From Bacteroidaceae bacterium (GTDB taxonomy: Bacteria > Bacteroidota > Bacteroidia > Bacteroidales > Bacteroidaceae): a stretch of 43,508 bases of DNA. Shown here one piece after another: positions 32,851 through 42,600 of the stretch. Positions within the stretch are counted from its first letter, which is position 1. Every line of letters starts with the position of its first letter. Both the position numbers and the translations under genes were made by a program. The DNA is taken from contig JAGCMB010000003.1 in assembly GCA_017646665.1 (NCBI GenBank), forward strand, positions 1 through 43,508. Reading direction: 5' to 3'. Under the pieces are notes generated by a model that saw nothing but the letters and a program-made list of their open reading frames with translations, made no database searches and was not told the DNA's origin.

Positions 32851-33882
32851 ATGTACAAAGTGTATATGCTTTTGATGGCGTTGCTGCTGGTTAATTGTGG
32901 CAGTGGAGCCAATGATAAGAAGGAGGTAAACGTTCAGCCCCATGTCCCTGCGTCGCAGGATAATGTGGCAATGGTTGCTGAACCTGTTGCCATTGTGCCG
33001 ATATTCGATGCTGACAGCGCATATAGCTTTGTGGCACGTCAAGTTGCTTTTGGCCCCCGTGTGCCGGGAACTGCTACACATCGCAAATGTGGAGATTTCC
33101 TCGTGAACAAATTGAAGTCGTACGGAGCAGACGTGCTTGTGCAGGAGGTCGGTCTTAAAGCATATAACGGCGACACGTTCATTGCCCGTAACATAATAGC
33201 TCAATTCCAGCCCGAAAAATCGGAGCGCATAATGCTGTGCGCCCATTGGGATTCACGCCCTTGGGCCGATTCGGACCCTGACAAGGCAAATCACTACAAG
33301 CCTGTTCCCGGAGCTAATGATGGCGGTAGCGGAGTAGGTGTCTTGCTTGAGATTGCACGCCAATTGTCAATGAACCCGACAGCTGTTGGAGTTGATATTA
33401 TCCTTTTTGATGCCGAGGATTATGGCCTTCACGAGAACGATGCCGAAACCTATGCTTCGAACAGACACTCATGGGCGTTGGGTTCGCAGTATTGGTCATA
33501 CTTCCCTCACACCTCCGGTTATAGTCCGCGATACGGAATATTGCTGGATATTGTAGGTGCTCCCAATTCGGTTTTCCATCACGAGTATTTCTCTATGCAC
33601 TATGCCGAAAATATAGTACATAAAGTGTGGCAATGGGCCCATAAAGCCGGCTATTCGGCCTATTTCATAAACGAAGAGGGCGGTGCCATAACAGACGACC
33701 ATCTTTATGTCAACAGTACAGCCGGAATACCCTGTATAGATATAATAAATTATGATCCAGAAAGTCCTAATGGCTTTGGTGCATACCATCATACATTAAA
33801 GGATGATATGGATTGGATTGATGTTGAAACACTGAAGGCTGTTGGTCAGACAGTGCTTACGGTAATTTATAACGAGAAATGA
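32851..33882 (+). CDS. M28-family glutaminyl-peptide cyclotransferase-like lipoprotein
   Basis: The 343-residue protein has a lipobox-like LLLVNCGSG with Cys16 and then the zinc-dependent fold of M28 peptidases and type II glutaminyl cyclases. In order it shows FGPRVPGTATHRKCG, LCAHWDSRPWADSD, PGANDGGSGVGVLLEIAR, LFDAEDYG, and the histidine-bearing TDDHLYVN and YHHTLKDDMD. The HWDSR, NDGGSG and DAEDYG pattern matches bacterial glutaminyl cyclases, which form N-terminal pyroglutamate on exported proteins. That step is general in Bacteroidetes, because many secreted proteins are left with an N-terminal Gln after signal cleavage. A generic aminopeptidase is the alternative. Confidence 0.88.
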   Translation: MYKVYMLLMALLLVNCGSGANDKKEVNVQPHVPASQDNVAMVAEPVAIVPIFDADSAYSFVARQVAFGPRVPGTATHRKCGDFLVNKLKSYGADVLVQEVGLKAYNGDTFIARNIIAQFQPEKSERIMLCAHWDSRPWADSDPDKANHYKPVPGANDGGSGVGVLLEIARQLSMNPTAVGVDIILFDAEDYGLHENDAETYASNRHSWALGSQYWSYFPHTSGYSPRYGILLDIVGAPNSVFHHEYFSMHYAENIVHKVWQWAHKAGYSAYFINEEGGAITDDHLYVNSTAGIPCIDIINYDPESPNGFGAYHHTLKDDMDWIDVETLKAVGQTVLTVIYNEK

Positions 33883-34304
33883 TGGCAACAATAAAAGAAA
33901 TACAGGATGAAATAATTGCGGAGTTCAGTGACTTTGATGATTGGCTCGACAGATATCAATTACTGATAGATTTGGGCACTGAACAAGAACCGTTGCCTGA
34001 TGAATACAAGACCGACAATAACCTTATTGAAGGCTGTCAGAGCCGTGTTTGGTTGCAGGCCGATTTTGTAGATGGAAAGGTTCTCTTTCGCGCAGAAAGC
34101 GATGCGCTGATTGTTAAAGGCATTGTGTCGTTGCTTATAAAAGTCTATTCGGGACACACCCCCGACGAGATACTTGATAATGAGCCCTATTTTGTTGAGG
34201 CTATAGGTCTTAAGGAACATTTGTCTCCAACCAGAAGCAATGGCCTTTTAGCAATGATAAAGCAAATGAAACTTTATGCATTGGTATTTAAAACAAAGGC
34301 TTGA
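33879..34304 (+). CDS. sufE: Cysteine desulfuration protein SufE
   Basis: SufE accepts persulfide sulfur from the cysteine desulfurase SufS and passes it to the SufBCD scaffold for Fe-S assembly. The 141-residue protein has the family length, IIAEFSDFDDWLDRYQLLIDLG, the acceptor Cys53 in LIEGCQSRVWL, and the SGHTPDEIL and LSPTRSNGLLAM blocks. The first ATG (33879) overlaps the preceding stop as ATGA; the ATG at 33882 is an equal candidate. No other suf gene is nearby. A 20-bp terminator stem follows directly. Confidence 0.95.
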   Translation: MMATIKEIQDEIIAEFSDFDDWLDRYQLLIDLGTEQEPLPDEYKTDNNLIEGCQSRVWLQADFVDGKVLFRAESDALIVKGIVSLLIKVYSGHTPDEILDNEPYFVEAIGLKEHLSPTRSNGLLAMIKQMKLYALVFKTKA

Positions 34305-34306
34305 TT

Positions 34307-34351
34307 AACAAAAACAGCGGCACTTCTTGATGAAGTGCCGCTGTTTTTGTT
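34307..34351. terminator. Bidirectional terminator between sufE and the TonB-C gene
   Basis: A perfect 20-bp stem (34307-34326 with 34332-34351, core ACAGCGGCACTTC/GAAGTGCCGCTGT) has a TTGAT loop and A-rich and T-rich outer arms. It separates the convergent sufE and tonB-like genes. Confidence 0.93.
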
Positions 34352-34356
34352 ATTGT

Positions 34357-34992
34357 TTATCTTCCGGGGCGGAAATTGAAGAATAGAATGTGGTCTATAC
34401 TCTGCGGGTCATCGCTGTCTGCTGCCGGATTCCATTTTGGCATCAGGTCGGCAACGCGCAAAGCCTCGGCATCCATATACACGTTACCGCTACTTTTTGA
34501 TATGGTTGCGCTGTGCGGAGTACCATCGGGGGCAATTGAAATTATTACCTCGACTCTTCCCCTTAAGCGTTCGCCCTTGCACTCTTTGGGGTATTTTTGG
34601 TTCTTTTTTACAAAATCTCTTATGGCAACGTTGCCGCCAGGGTAGCTCGGGTAGCTTACCGCCGGTCTTGAACTTGTTTTTGCCGGAACTTTACCGCTTT
34701 TTTTTGCAGAGTCCTTTATCTCCTGGACTGAGCTTTTGTTCCCTCTGTTAAAAGGTTTGTTGTCCACTGGAGATAAATCCTCTTTGATGTCGGTCTTTAA
34801 TTCCTTGTCAATGGATTTTATCTCCTTCTTCAATGGCTTTTCAAGAGGCTTGCTCTCGACGCTCTTGAAATCCATTTTTTTTATTTCCATCCTTGTCTTG
34901 ATTGAGTCGGATGGCGTGGCTGCAGAAATCTCTCTGGCAGTAACGCTGTTACATAACAATATTATTCCTGCAAAAAAGAATATTTTTTTCAT
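34357..34992 (-). CDS. Secreted TonB C-terminal domain protein
   Basis: The 211-residue protein starts MKKIFFFAGIILLCNSVTAREIS, a cleavable-looking signal peptide rather than the usual uncleaved TonB anchor. A charged middle rich in Lys and Asp follows (about residues 25-110), then a TonB_C domain (about residues 120-211) with GNVAIRDFVKKNQKYPKECK, GRVEVIISIAPDGTP and LRVADLMPKWNPA. Without a membrane anchor it may not transmit proton-motive force and might act as a periplasmic or structural relative of TonB. The frame is open 12 codons upstream, but that would overlap metY. It lies 10 bases after the metY-type gene. Confidence 0.85.
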   Translation of the reverse strand: MKKIFFFAGIILLCNSVTAREISAATPSDSIKTRMEIKKMDFKSVESKPLEKPLKKEIKSIDKELKTDIKEDLSPVDNKPFNRGNKSSVQEIKDSAKKSGKVPAKTSSRPAVSYPSYPGGNVAIRDFVKKNQKYPKECKGERLRGRVEVIISIAPDGTPHSATISKSSGNVYMDAEALRVADLMPKWNPAADSDDPQSIDHILFFNFRPGR

Positions 34993-35002
34993 AAATAATG
35001 TC

Positions 35003-36286
35003 TTATATAACCTGCAAAGCCTGTTCAATGTCTGCGATTATGTCCTCTGCGTCTTCAATTCCCACTGACAGACGGATTAAATCGGGGTCGATGCCAGCCT
35101 CAATGAGCTGTTCGTTGCTCAGCTGACGGTGTGTGTGGCTTGCAGGGTTCAGCACGCACGAACGTGCGTCGGCTACGTGTGTTACAATGGCTATAAACTT
35201 AAGGCTGTCCATGAAACGTATTGCATCCTCTTTGTCGCCTTCGACGGCAAAAGCCATAACTCCACAACCGCCGTTAGGAAGATACTTCTGTGCCAGGCCA
35301 TAGTATTTGCTGCTTGGCAAACCGCAATAATTAACCCATTTTACCTTTGGGTGTTTCTCGAGATATTCTGCTACCTTCTGTGCATTTTCGCAGTGGCGGG
35401 GCATACGCAAATGGAGTGTCTCGAGTCCCAGGTTTAGCAAGAAAGCGTTCTCGGGTGCCATCATTGCACCAAGGTCGCGCATAACCTGTGAAACCATTTT
35501 TGTTATGTAGGCTGCTTTGCCGAAATTCTTTGTATAGATAAGTCCGTGATAGCTGTCGTCGGGCTCGGTAAGACAGGTGAACCTGTCGTGCTGGGCCTCC
35601 CAATCGAAGTTTCCGCTGTCAATTACACAACCACCTACTGCAACGGCGTGGCCGTCCATATATTTTGTTGTCGAGTGTGTAACGATGTCGGCTCCCCATT
35701 CAATAGGTCGGCAGTTGACGGGTGTTGCAAATGTGTTGTCAATGATAAGGGGCACTCCGTTGCGATGAGCAATGTCGGCAAACTTCTCAATGTCGAGCAC
35801 GTTCACGCTTGGGTTCGATATTGTCTCGCCGAACAGTGCCTTGGTGTTAGGTCGGAACGCTTTCTCTATCTCCTCGGCAGGCGCATCAGCGTCTACAAAT
35901 GTAACCTCAATGCCCATCTTCTTGAGTGTTACGGCAAAAAGGTTGTATGTACCGCCGTATATAGTTGTTGCCGATACAAAGTGGTCGCCAGCCTGGCATA
36001 TGTTGAGTATGGCGTAGAAGTTCGCTGCCTGTCCCGATGATGTCATCACTGCGCCTACACCGCCTTCGAGTGCATTGATTTTTGCGCCTACCGCATCAAC
36101 GGTGGGGTTTTGCAGACGGCTATAGAAATAACCACTGTCTTCAAGGTCGAAAAGACGTGCCATCTGCTCACTGGTTTCGTATTTGAATGTAGTGCTTTGA
36201 AAAATTGGCAACACGCGCGATTCGCCTTTTTTAGGTTGCCATCCGCCTTGCACGCAGAGCGTACCTGTATTAAGTTTCTTTGTCAT
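35003..36286 (-). CDS. metY: O-acetylhomoserine/O-acetylserine sulfhydrylase (Cys/Met metabolism PLP enzyme)
   Basis: The enzyme replaces the acetyl group of O-acetylhomoserine with sulfide to make homocysteine for methionine synthesis. The 427-residue protein is of the long metY type. It shows TLCVQGGWQPKKGESRVLP, YFYSRLQNPTVDA, TSSGQAANFYAI, the PLP-phosphate and ring contacts around IIDNTFATPVNCRP, and the Schiff-base Lys in HSTTKYMDGHAVAVGG. The end LIRLSVGIEDAEDIIADIEQAL is typical. The start at 36286 is preferred over the open extension to 36310. A TATCTTCG box lies 38 bases upstream; no SAM riboswitch was seen. Confidence 0.93.
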   Translation of the reverse strand: MTKKLNTGTLCVQGGWQPKKGESRVLPIFQSTTFKYETSEQMARLFDLEDSGYFYSRLQNPTVDAVGAKINALEGGVGAVMTSSGQAANFYAILNICQAGDHFVSATTIYGGTYNLFAVTLKKMGIEVTFVDADAPAEEIEKAFRPNTKALFGETISNPSVNVLDIEKFADIAHRNGVPLIIDNTFATPVNCRPIEWGADIVTHSTTKYMDGHAVAVGGCVIDSGNFDWEAQHDRFTCLTEPDDSYHGLIYTKNFGKAAYITKMVSQVMRDLGAMMAPENAFLLNLGLETLHLRMPRHCENAQKVAEYLEKHPKVKWVNYCGLPSSKYYGLAQKYLPNGGCGVMAFAVEGDKEDAIRFMDSLKFIAIVTHVADARSCVLNPASHTHRQLSNEQLIEAGIDPDLIRLSVGIEDAEDIIADIEQALQVI

Positions 36287-36323
36287 ATTGTTCTGTTTTT
36301 TATCTATCATTTGACATATGTCG

Positions 36324-36331
36324 CGAAGATA
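36324..36331 (-). promoter_or_regulatory. Candidate -7 box of the metY-type gene
   Basis: On the minus strand 36331-36324 reads TATCTTCG, one mismatch from TAnnTTTG, and would give a leader of about 30 bases. No -33 element stands out. Confidence 0.35.
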
Positions 36332-36508
36332 CGAATAATCTCTCTAAAAATGATACAGAACATACTTTTTGTTATAGCAGTTTCTTGTCGGTGCTTTTTC
36401 GTGGGATGCAAGAGCCCCTATGTGCTACAAAAACAATTGTTTGTTTAAAATCTGTTCCCGGTTGTAAATAATTGCTGTTTTTTGGTTGTAAAAACGAGCG
36501 GAAATTTG
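36332..36508. other. Gene-free spacer between the metY and M60 promoters
   Basis: The divergent gap between metY (start 36286) and the M60 gene (start 36670) is about 380 bases. Apart from the two promoter candidates, it is A/T-rich with several TTTG strings. I see no gene, long hairpin or repeat in it. Confidence 0.5.
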
Positions 36509-36516
36509 TATTTTTG
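36486..36516 (+). promoter_or_regulatory. Promoter of the M60-like peptidase gene
   Basis: TTG (36486-36488), a 20-base spacer and TATTTTTG (36509-36516) fit the Bacteroidetes promoter pattern well. Initiation near 36523 gives a leader of about 147 bases before the ATG at 36670, long enough for regulation, though no riboswitch-like fold was recognised. Confidence 0.55.
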
Positions 36517-36669
36517 CATGTTTGTATGCTATTGTGTGGTAATAAGTTACGCATAAAAATACAAGTTTTTTCAAACCGCTTTCCGGGTGTTTTTTAAGTA
36601 ATGTAAATAATTGTTTAAAAGATCTCGGTTTGTAACGTGTTGAGTATAAATAAAAAACAAAATATAAAA

Positions 36670-39600
36670 ATGAAAAGAATTTTTACACATCTTTTTGTTG
36701 CTGTGCTGCTGATGTTGAGTACAACATCATGGGCGCAGTTGTCCTCTCTTGAGGTTGGACAAATTTATAGGTTCGAAAGTGCCAGGGGTGGTCGCTCGTT
36801 GAGGGCTAACGGTTTTGACGATGTGCATACCAAAACTACGGATCTCAATGACAAGGCTCAGGAGTGGTATGTGACCAAGGATGGCGATTACTATGTGTTG
36901 CGTAATGTTGCTTGCGGTAAGTACCTGAGAGGAACTTATTCTTATGGCGCAGCCTGGGGAATGACTGATGATTATTCATCTGCGTTAAATAAATTCCAGT
37001 TGTTGACTTCAAATTCCACCCTGAATACTTTGAAGACTAAAGATTCCGATGGTTACGGTCATATGCACGATGACAATAATGGTGATAATGGCGGCTATAA
37101 TGTGGTGGGGTGGCTTAATAACAATGACAACACCGGTTCGCATTGGACAATAACCAAGGTCGATTATACAGCAGAGCAGATAACCGAACTCCTTGAAATG
37201 GCACCGACAGTTGCAGAGGTTGCATCTTATTCTACTGCACTTAATGCGTTGTTTAATGATGGTGCAGGAGCTTGTGTTGCACCTAAACTTAGTTCGCTCA
37301 ATGCGGCAAAGGCGACCAGTGAATATAAGGCACTCCCAACCGGGTTGAAAACTATGGTCGATAAGGTGTATGGTGATGCTTGGGGTGAGGATAATGCCGA
37401 TGCAACAAAACAAGCGAACAACCTTAATTGGGATGCAGAATATGCCAAGAAATTCCGTGTGCAGATGTATGAGCCATACAGTATTGCAGGCGACATTACA
37501 TCGTGGCTTGGAATAAACTCTCACGCCAACAACGATAACCCTACAGGTATATATATGCCTGCTGCCGGCAATCTTTATGTAATGGTGGAAGGTGAAATAA
37601 AAGAGGGTGCAACATTGCGCATTGTCGATGGATATACAAACCGTCGAATAAACGGAACCACAACAGAGAGCGCTGTTGAGTTGAGACCGGGCTTGAATGT
37701 CATAAACTATACAGGAGCTACCGGAATGTTGTATATCTGCTACAATGTCGATACCTACAATCCCAACGGAGCAACACCTACCGAAAAGTTTCCTCGTAAA
37801 CTCTCTGAGTTTGCACCGTTGAAAATCCACATCGAGGGTGGTGCCATCAACGGTTTCTACAATGCCTGCGGCGACTTCCGCGCAACAACAGATACAGAGA
37901 ATCTTTGGAAGACATATACAGGTGCTAATGTTGATGCCGACGCCGATTGGGAATATATGGAAACTCGTGCCAACTTGAGCATATTGCCCATACTCGGCCA
38001 TCGTGAAATACTTCTTCTTCAATTGGAGGATGAACAGGGTGGTCGCGGTTTGCGCTCTTTGTTACCCGAGGCAATAAATTGCCCTTCTACTCCATACAGC
38101 TATGCTGAAACCTGGGCCGACTATGGCATGGGTTGTGACCCCTCAACCGGAAAAATCAACATTGTAATGGAGGCGTGGGACCGTATTTTCTACTCTCAGC
38201 TTGCAACAATGGGTCTTGTCAGCAACTCACAGATGAATAGAATCAACGCCCTCTATCCACGTTGGACAAAAGAGGGTGAGTGTGCCGAGATTTACAACTA
38301 TGGCAGTGCAACTATCAATAATGATACACAGACATATTTGGAGTTCTGCCAATACGTAGATTATAGCGAATATTTCAATCATCATGGTGTCATATTGGGT
38401 ACAAGCAGCGGTAATCCTTATGGTGGCGGCGACCACGTAGGTTATCCCATCGGTGGCTTCAGTGCAGCGGTCTATGACTTGCCTAATACAGCCGGTTCTA
38501 CTTGGGGACCTGCCCACGAGATTGGTCACCAGCATCAGGGACTTCTCACTTTGAATGGTCTTACCGAGGTTACAAATAACCTGTTTTCAAATATCTCTTT
38601 GTGGTATAAGGGTATGTCAACATCGCGCTACAATGGCAGTGACGGTTCATTGGAGAGTGTGTTGAATGCTTTCAACACTAACGGCAGTGACATATATACC
38701 AATAACATCTGGGCACTTACCCATCTATACTACCGTTTGTGGCTCTACTATCACTTGGCTGGTAATAACACACAGTTCTATCCACGTCTTTTCGAGCTTT
38801 TGCGTCAGAACCAGATGCAGAAGGGCTATAATGTGTCGGGTGATGTATCAACGTTGCACTTCTACAAACTAACTTGCCAGGCTGCCGGTGAGGACTTGAC
38901 CGAGTTCTTCCGTGCGCACGGCTACTTCTCTGTAATGGAGGACCGTTTTGTGGGCGACTATAGCAACTCTGTCTATAATGTTTCGCAGCAGATGATTGAC
39001 GATGCAATTGCATATGTCAAGGGGCAAGGCTATCCCGAGAATCTCTCGATACTGTTCATCAATGACGATGATGATACAGCTACTTATCTGCAGCACGACG
39101 GAGAAAATGCACGTGAAATATACGGCGAGACAAAGCCAAACTCCGATTTTGGTTCTGTAACCGATTTCATTGCCGGCAATGTGGCAACAACACCATACAC
39201 AGCAACGCTCAATAGTGACGGAACACTCACAATGAGCGGTGGCGAAGGCGGTGTCGGCTTCCTCATCGTCAACGAAAAGGGCGAGATTGTGTCATTCAGT
39301 AACAAATCTACTTTTGCATTGGGTGATGAGGCTATGGAAGCAATAATTTCGGGTAATGCAACAATCAAGTCTGTCGGTTCTGCAAGCAATGTAGTTGAAG
39401 CCGAGGTGGACCTCACTATATTGCAAAAGGAAGTACTTGGCGCTATGATATCAAAGGCACAGTCTATTGTTGATAAGGTTGATGATACATATACAAAGAT
39501 TGGCTATTTCAAGAAAGCAGCGGTTGCCGGCCTTGAAAGTTCTCTTGAATACGCCAAAGAGGTATATGCAGGTGCATCGGGCTATGAGGCCGCATACGAC

Positions 39601-42600
39601 CTTCTCTATGCCGAATATACAAAGGTGTTGGAGAACAAGGATGCTAAGATTCCTTTCAATCCATCACTTACCTATATTATAAAAAACAAGGCCTATTCAA
39701 GCGAAACAATGTGGGTGAATAGTTCCGGTGTTGTGCGCTCCGAGGGTGGTGTTGACCAGACAAGCAATGATGCAAGATGGAAGTTCGTGGAGACATCAAC
39801 AGCCGGTGTCTATAATATCCGTACTTTGAGCAACAAGTACATCCCTGCAGTGCAGCAGTCTGCTTCAATGAACGCTACAAGCGACAAAGCGGACAACGAT
39901 GCTCTTTACACATTGGAAGAGGTGGCTGATGGTGTCTGGGCAATCAAATTGTCACCTGCAGCCGGTTACAGGAATCTGCACTCGTCTTGGAGCAATGTGG
40001 TTGGTTGGGAGACCGGTGCCGATGCTTCTCGTTGGTATCTCACCGCTGTTGCTGCCGACCCGGTGATTGCTGACCTTGCCAATCTTGAGGTTTATATAAA
40101 TAAAACCGAGCAACTGCTTGATGAGGTAGTTGGTACTGTGACATATACCAAAGGCACACCGCTTTCATTGCAGACAACAACACAAAACAGTGCAGGCTAT
40201 CTTTGGTCAAATGCTCCGGAGGATTCCGAGGGTAGTATCAATTATCTGGTCGATGGAACAACCGGTGTTAATGCAAACTATTTCCACACCGAGTGGAGTA
40301 GTGAGCCACCATCGGGTTCTCACTATCTGGCTGTATATCTGGGCGAGGATAATGACCTCTCAAACTTTACATTCAGCCACACAACCCGTTCGGGAGCCAG
40401 TGCCGATTTCCCAAAGAGTGTAGATGTCTATGGTAGCAACGACAATGTTACCTACAAATATATCGGCTCGGCATCGGGTATGCCGCAGAGTGCCGGCACG
40501 GCTTGGGAGTTTGATGGAGTGATGCTCTCGTCATATAAATATCTGCGCTTCAATTATCACGCGAACCGTGGCTACTGGCACATGGCAGAGTTTGATATAA
40601 CACCTATCACCGATTTCACAGCAATAGTCAACGATACATACAACAGCACTGTCACTGTAGATGCCGTTACAGCAGCAATGAATGCTCTGCACAATGGAAA
40701 GAGAACCGCAAACAGCATATCGCCGACAAGCGGTGATATTGATGCTAAACTGCAGGCGCTGCAAAGTGCTTATAAAACATTGTATGGACAGTACGAGGCA
40801 ACAATAGATACCCGCAAGGCAACGCTTGCCCAATTGGCTGCCGAAACGGAGACACTTATGAATGGCGTGGGAACTGTTACTTTAGCGGTAGAAACTCCAA
40901 TCACCCTCACAACAAGCAATTTCTATTGTAATGCACCGTATATAGCATCGCAAAATGCTGATTATTCAGCAGAATATGTTTCTAAACTGACAGACAATAA
41001 CTCGGGAACATATCTGCATACTCGTTGGAATACCAATTCGGACGATGGTGACTATCACTACTTGCGTGTAGATGCGGGAGAAACAACTCCAATTGATTTG
41101 TTCTATTTTACCTATACTACTGCATCACGAAGCAAAAAGGATATGCCGCTCACAATGGTTGTTGAGGGTGCAAATGAGATAGATGCGTCAAATAGTACAA
41201 TAGATAATACATTTACTGAGATTGCGACACTGACACCGCTACCCGAAGTCCTGAATACGAATACCGTATATGAATCTTCTGTTCTGGGAAGTGCAGATAC
41301 AAAGTATCGCTATCTGCGCTTCAAAGTGACCGATATTACAGCCGATGAAGATGATAAAAACGGACACCCATTCTTTACAATGTCGGAATTCGGCTTGACA
41401 TCCGTTACCGAAGAGAATGTTACAGTGAACAATGCATACAAGAATTTTGTCACCGATGAATTGCTGCTCACAACAGTGCATACTACAAATTCATCAAAAT
41501 CAATGAGTACCAATGCTCTTGTTACAAGTGTACCTTTGCTCGATGCGCAGATTGCCGACCAGACAGCTGCAAAGGCTGCCCTTGAGGAGGCAATGGCAAA
41601 GGTTGTTGTTGATAAGACAGCCTTGCAATCACTCTATGACGATGCTTTGGCATTGTATGGCGAAATGTCTGAAGACGACGTTGTGAATGCCAACTATGCT
41701 CCATCGGCATTGACAAACGAGAAACTTGCAGAGGTAAAAACAGCCCTTGATGCTGCGAAGGACAAACTCGATAACAGCAATTCACAAAGCGAAATCGAAG
41801 ATGCAAGAACTGCTTTGCAGGCAAAATATGATGAACTGCTTGCCATTAAGGATGCGAACGTGGCAACAACTATTGACAAGAGCGAATTGAATACAGCAAT
41901 TGCCAATGCCAATGCTTTGATTGCTGCAATTGAGGCTAAGGGTGATGGATATTATGAATCAGTTGCAGGGTTTGGCCTTGCCGAATTATCATTTGCCTTG
42001 CAGAATGCAGAGACTGTTGTTAATCGTTTCTATCTCACAGAGGAGCAGTATACAGAAGCATTCACTCTGTTGAATAATTGCTACACAACAACAAACGGCA
42101 TTGTTGCTCTTGACTGCAACAGCGAGAACCGCAATAACCTTTCAACACTCATTGGCAACGTGAACGCTCTGCTTTCTACTATTGCAGTTGAGGGTGAAAA
42201 CACTCAGGCATTGCCTTTGCAGACGACAAATGCCAACGCTGATTTCTACATCAATCTTTCAGCAGTAGGTGACGGTAATGTGACAAATCTTATAGATAAG
42301 AATGCCGATGGCAGCTCAAACATTAATACTTATGTCGGTTCTGCTTGGGGTGGTACTATTGCTGATTATACACACTATGTACAAGTTGACTTGGGCGCAG
42401 ACTGCTCTTTGGACAAATTCTCATTTGACTACGCAACCCGTAACAGCGGTCATGACACAGAACGTCCTGTCAAAATAAAGATTCTTGGCAGCAATAATGG
42501 AACAGACTTCACAGAGGTTACTGTAATTGAAGAGGGTCTTGCCGAAGGTGCGGGCGAGAAGTCGGCATTGTTGTCGGTTGAACTCGGCAAGCATTACCGC

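Noticed and set aside
36287-36480. Possible SAM riboswitch in front of the metY-type gene
   Set aside because: I looked for paired elements on the minus strand and found none; the predicted leader is only about 30 bases.
37009-38022. 337-codon open frame on the minus strand inside the M60 gene (and a similar one at 42634-43416)
   Set aside because: Both lie antisense to an uninterrupted coding frame with clear signal peptide and domain motifs. The translations are Cys/Ile-rich without recognisable motifs, as expected for a shadow frame.
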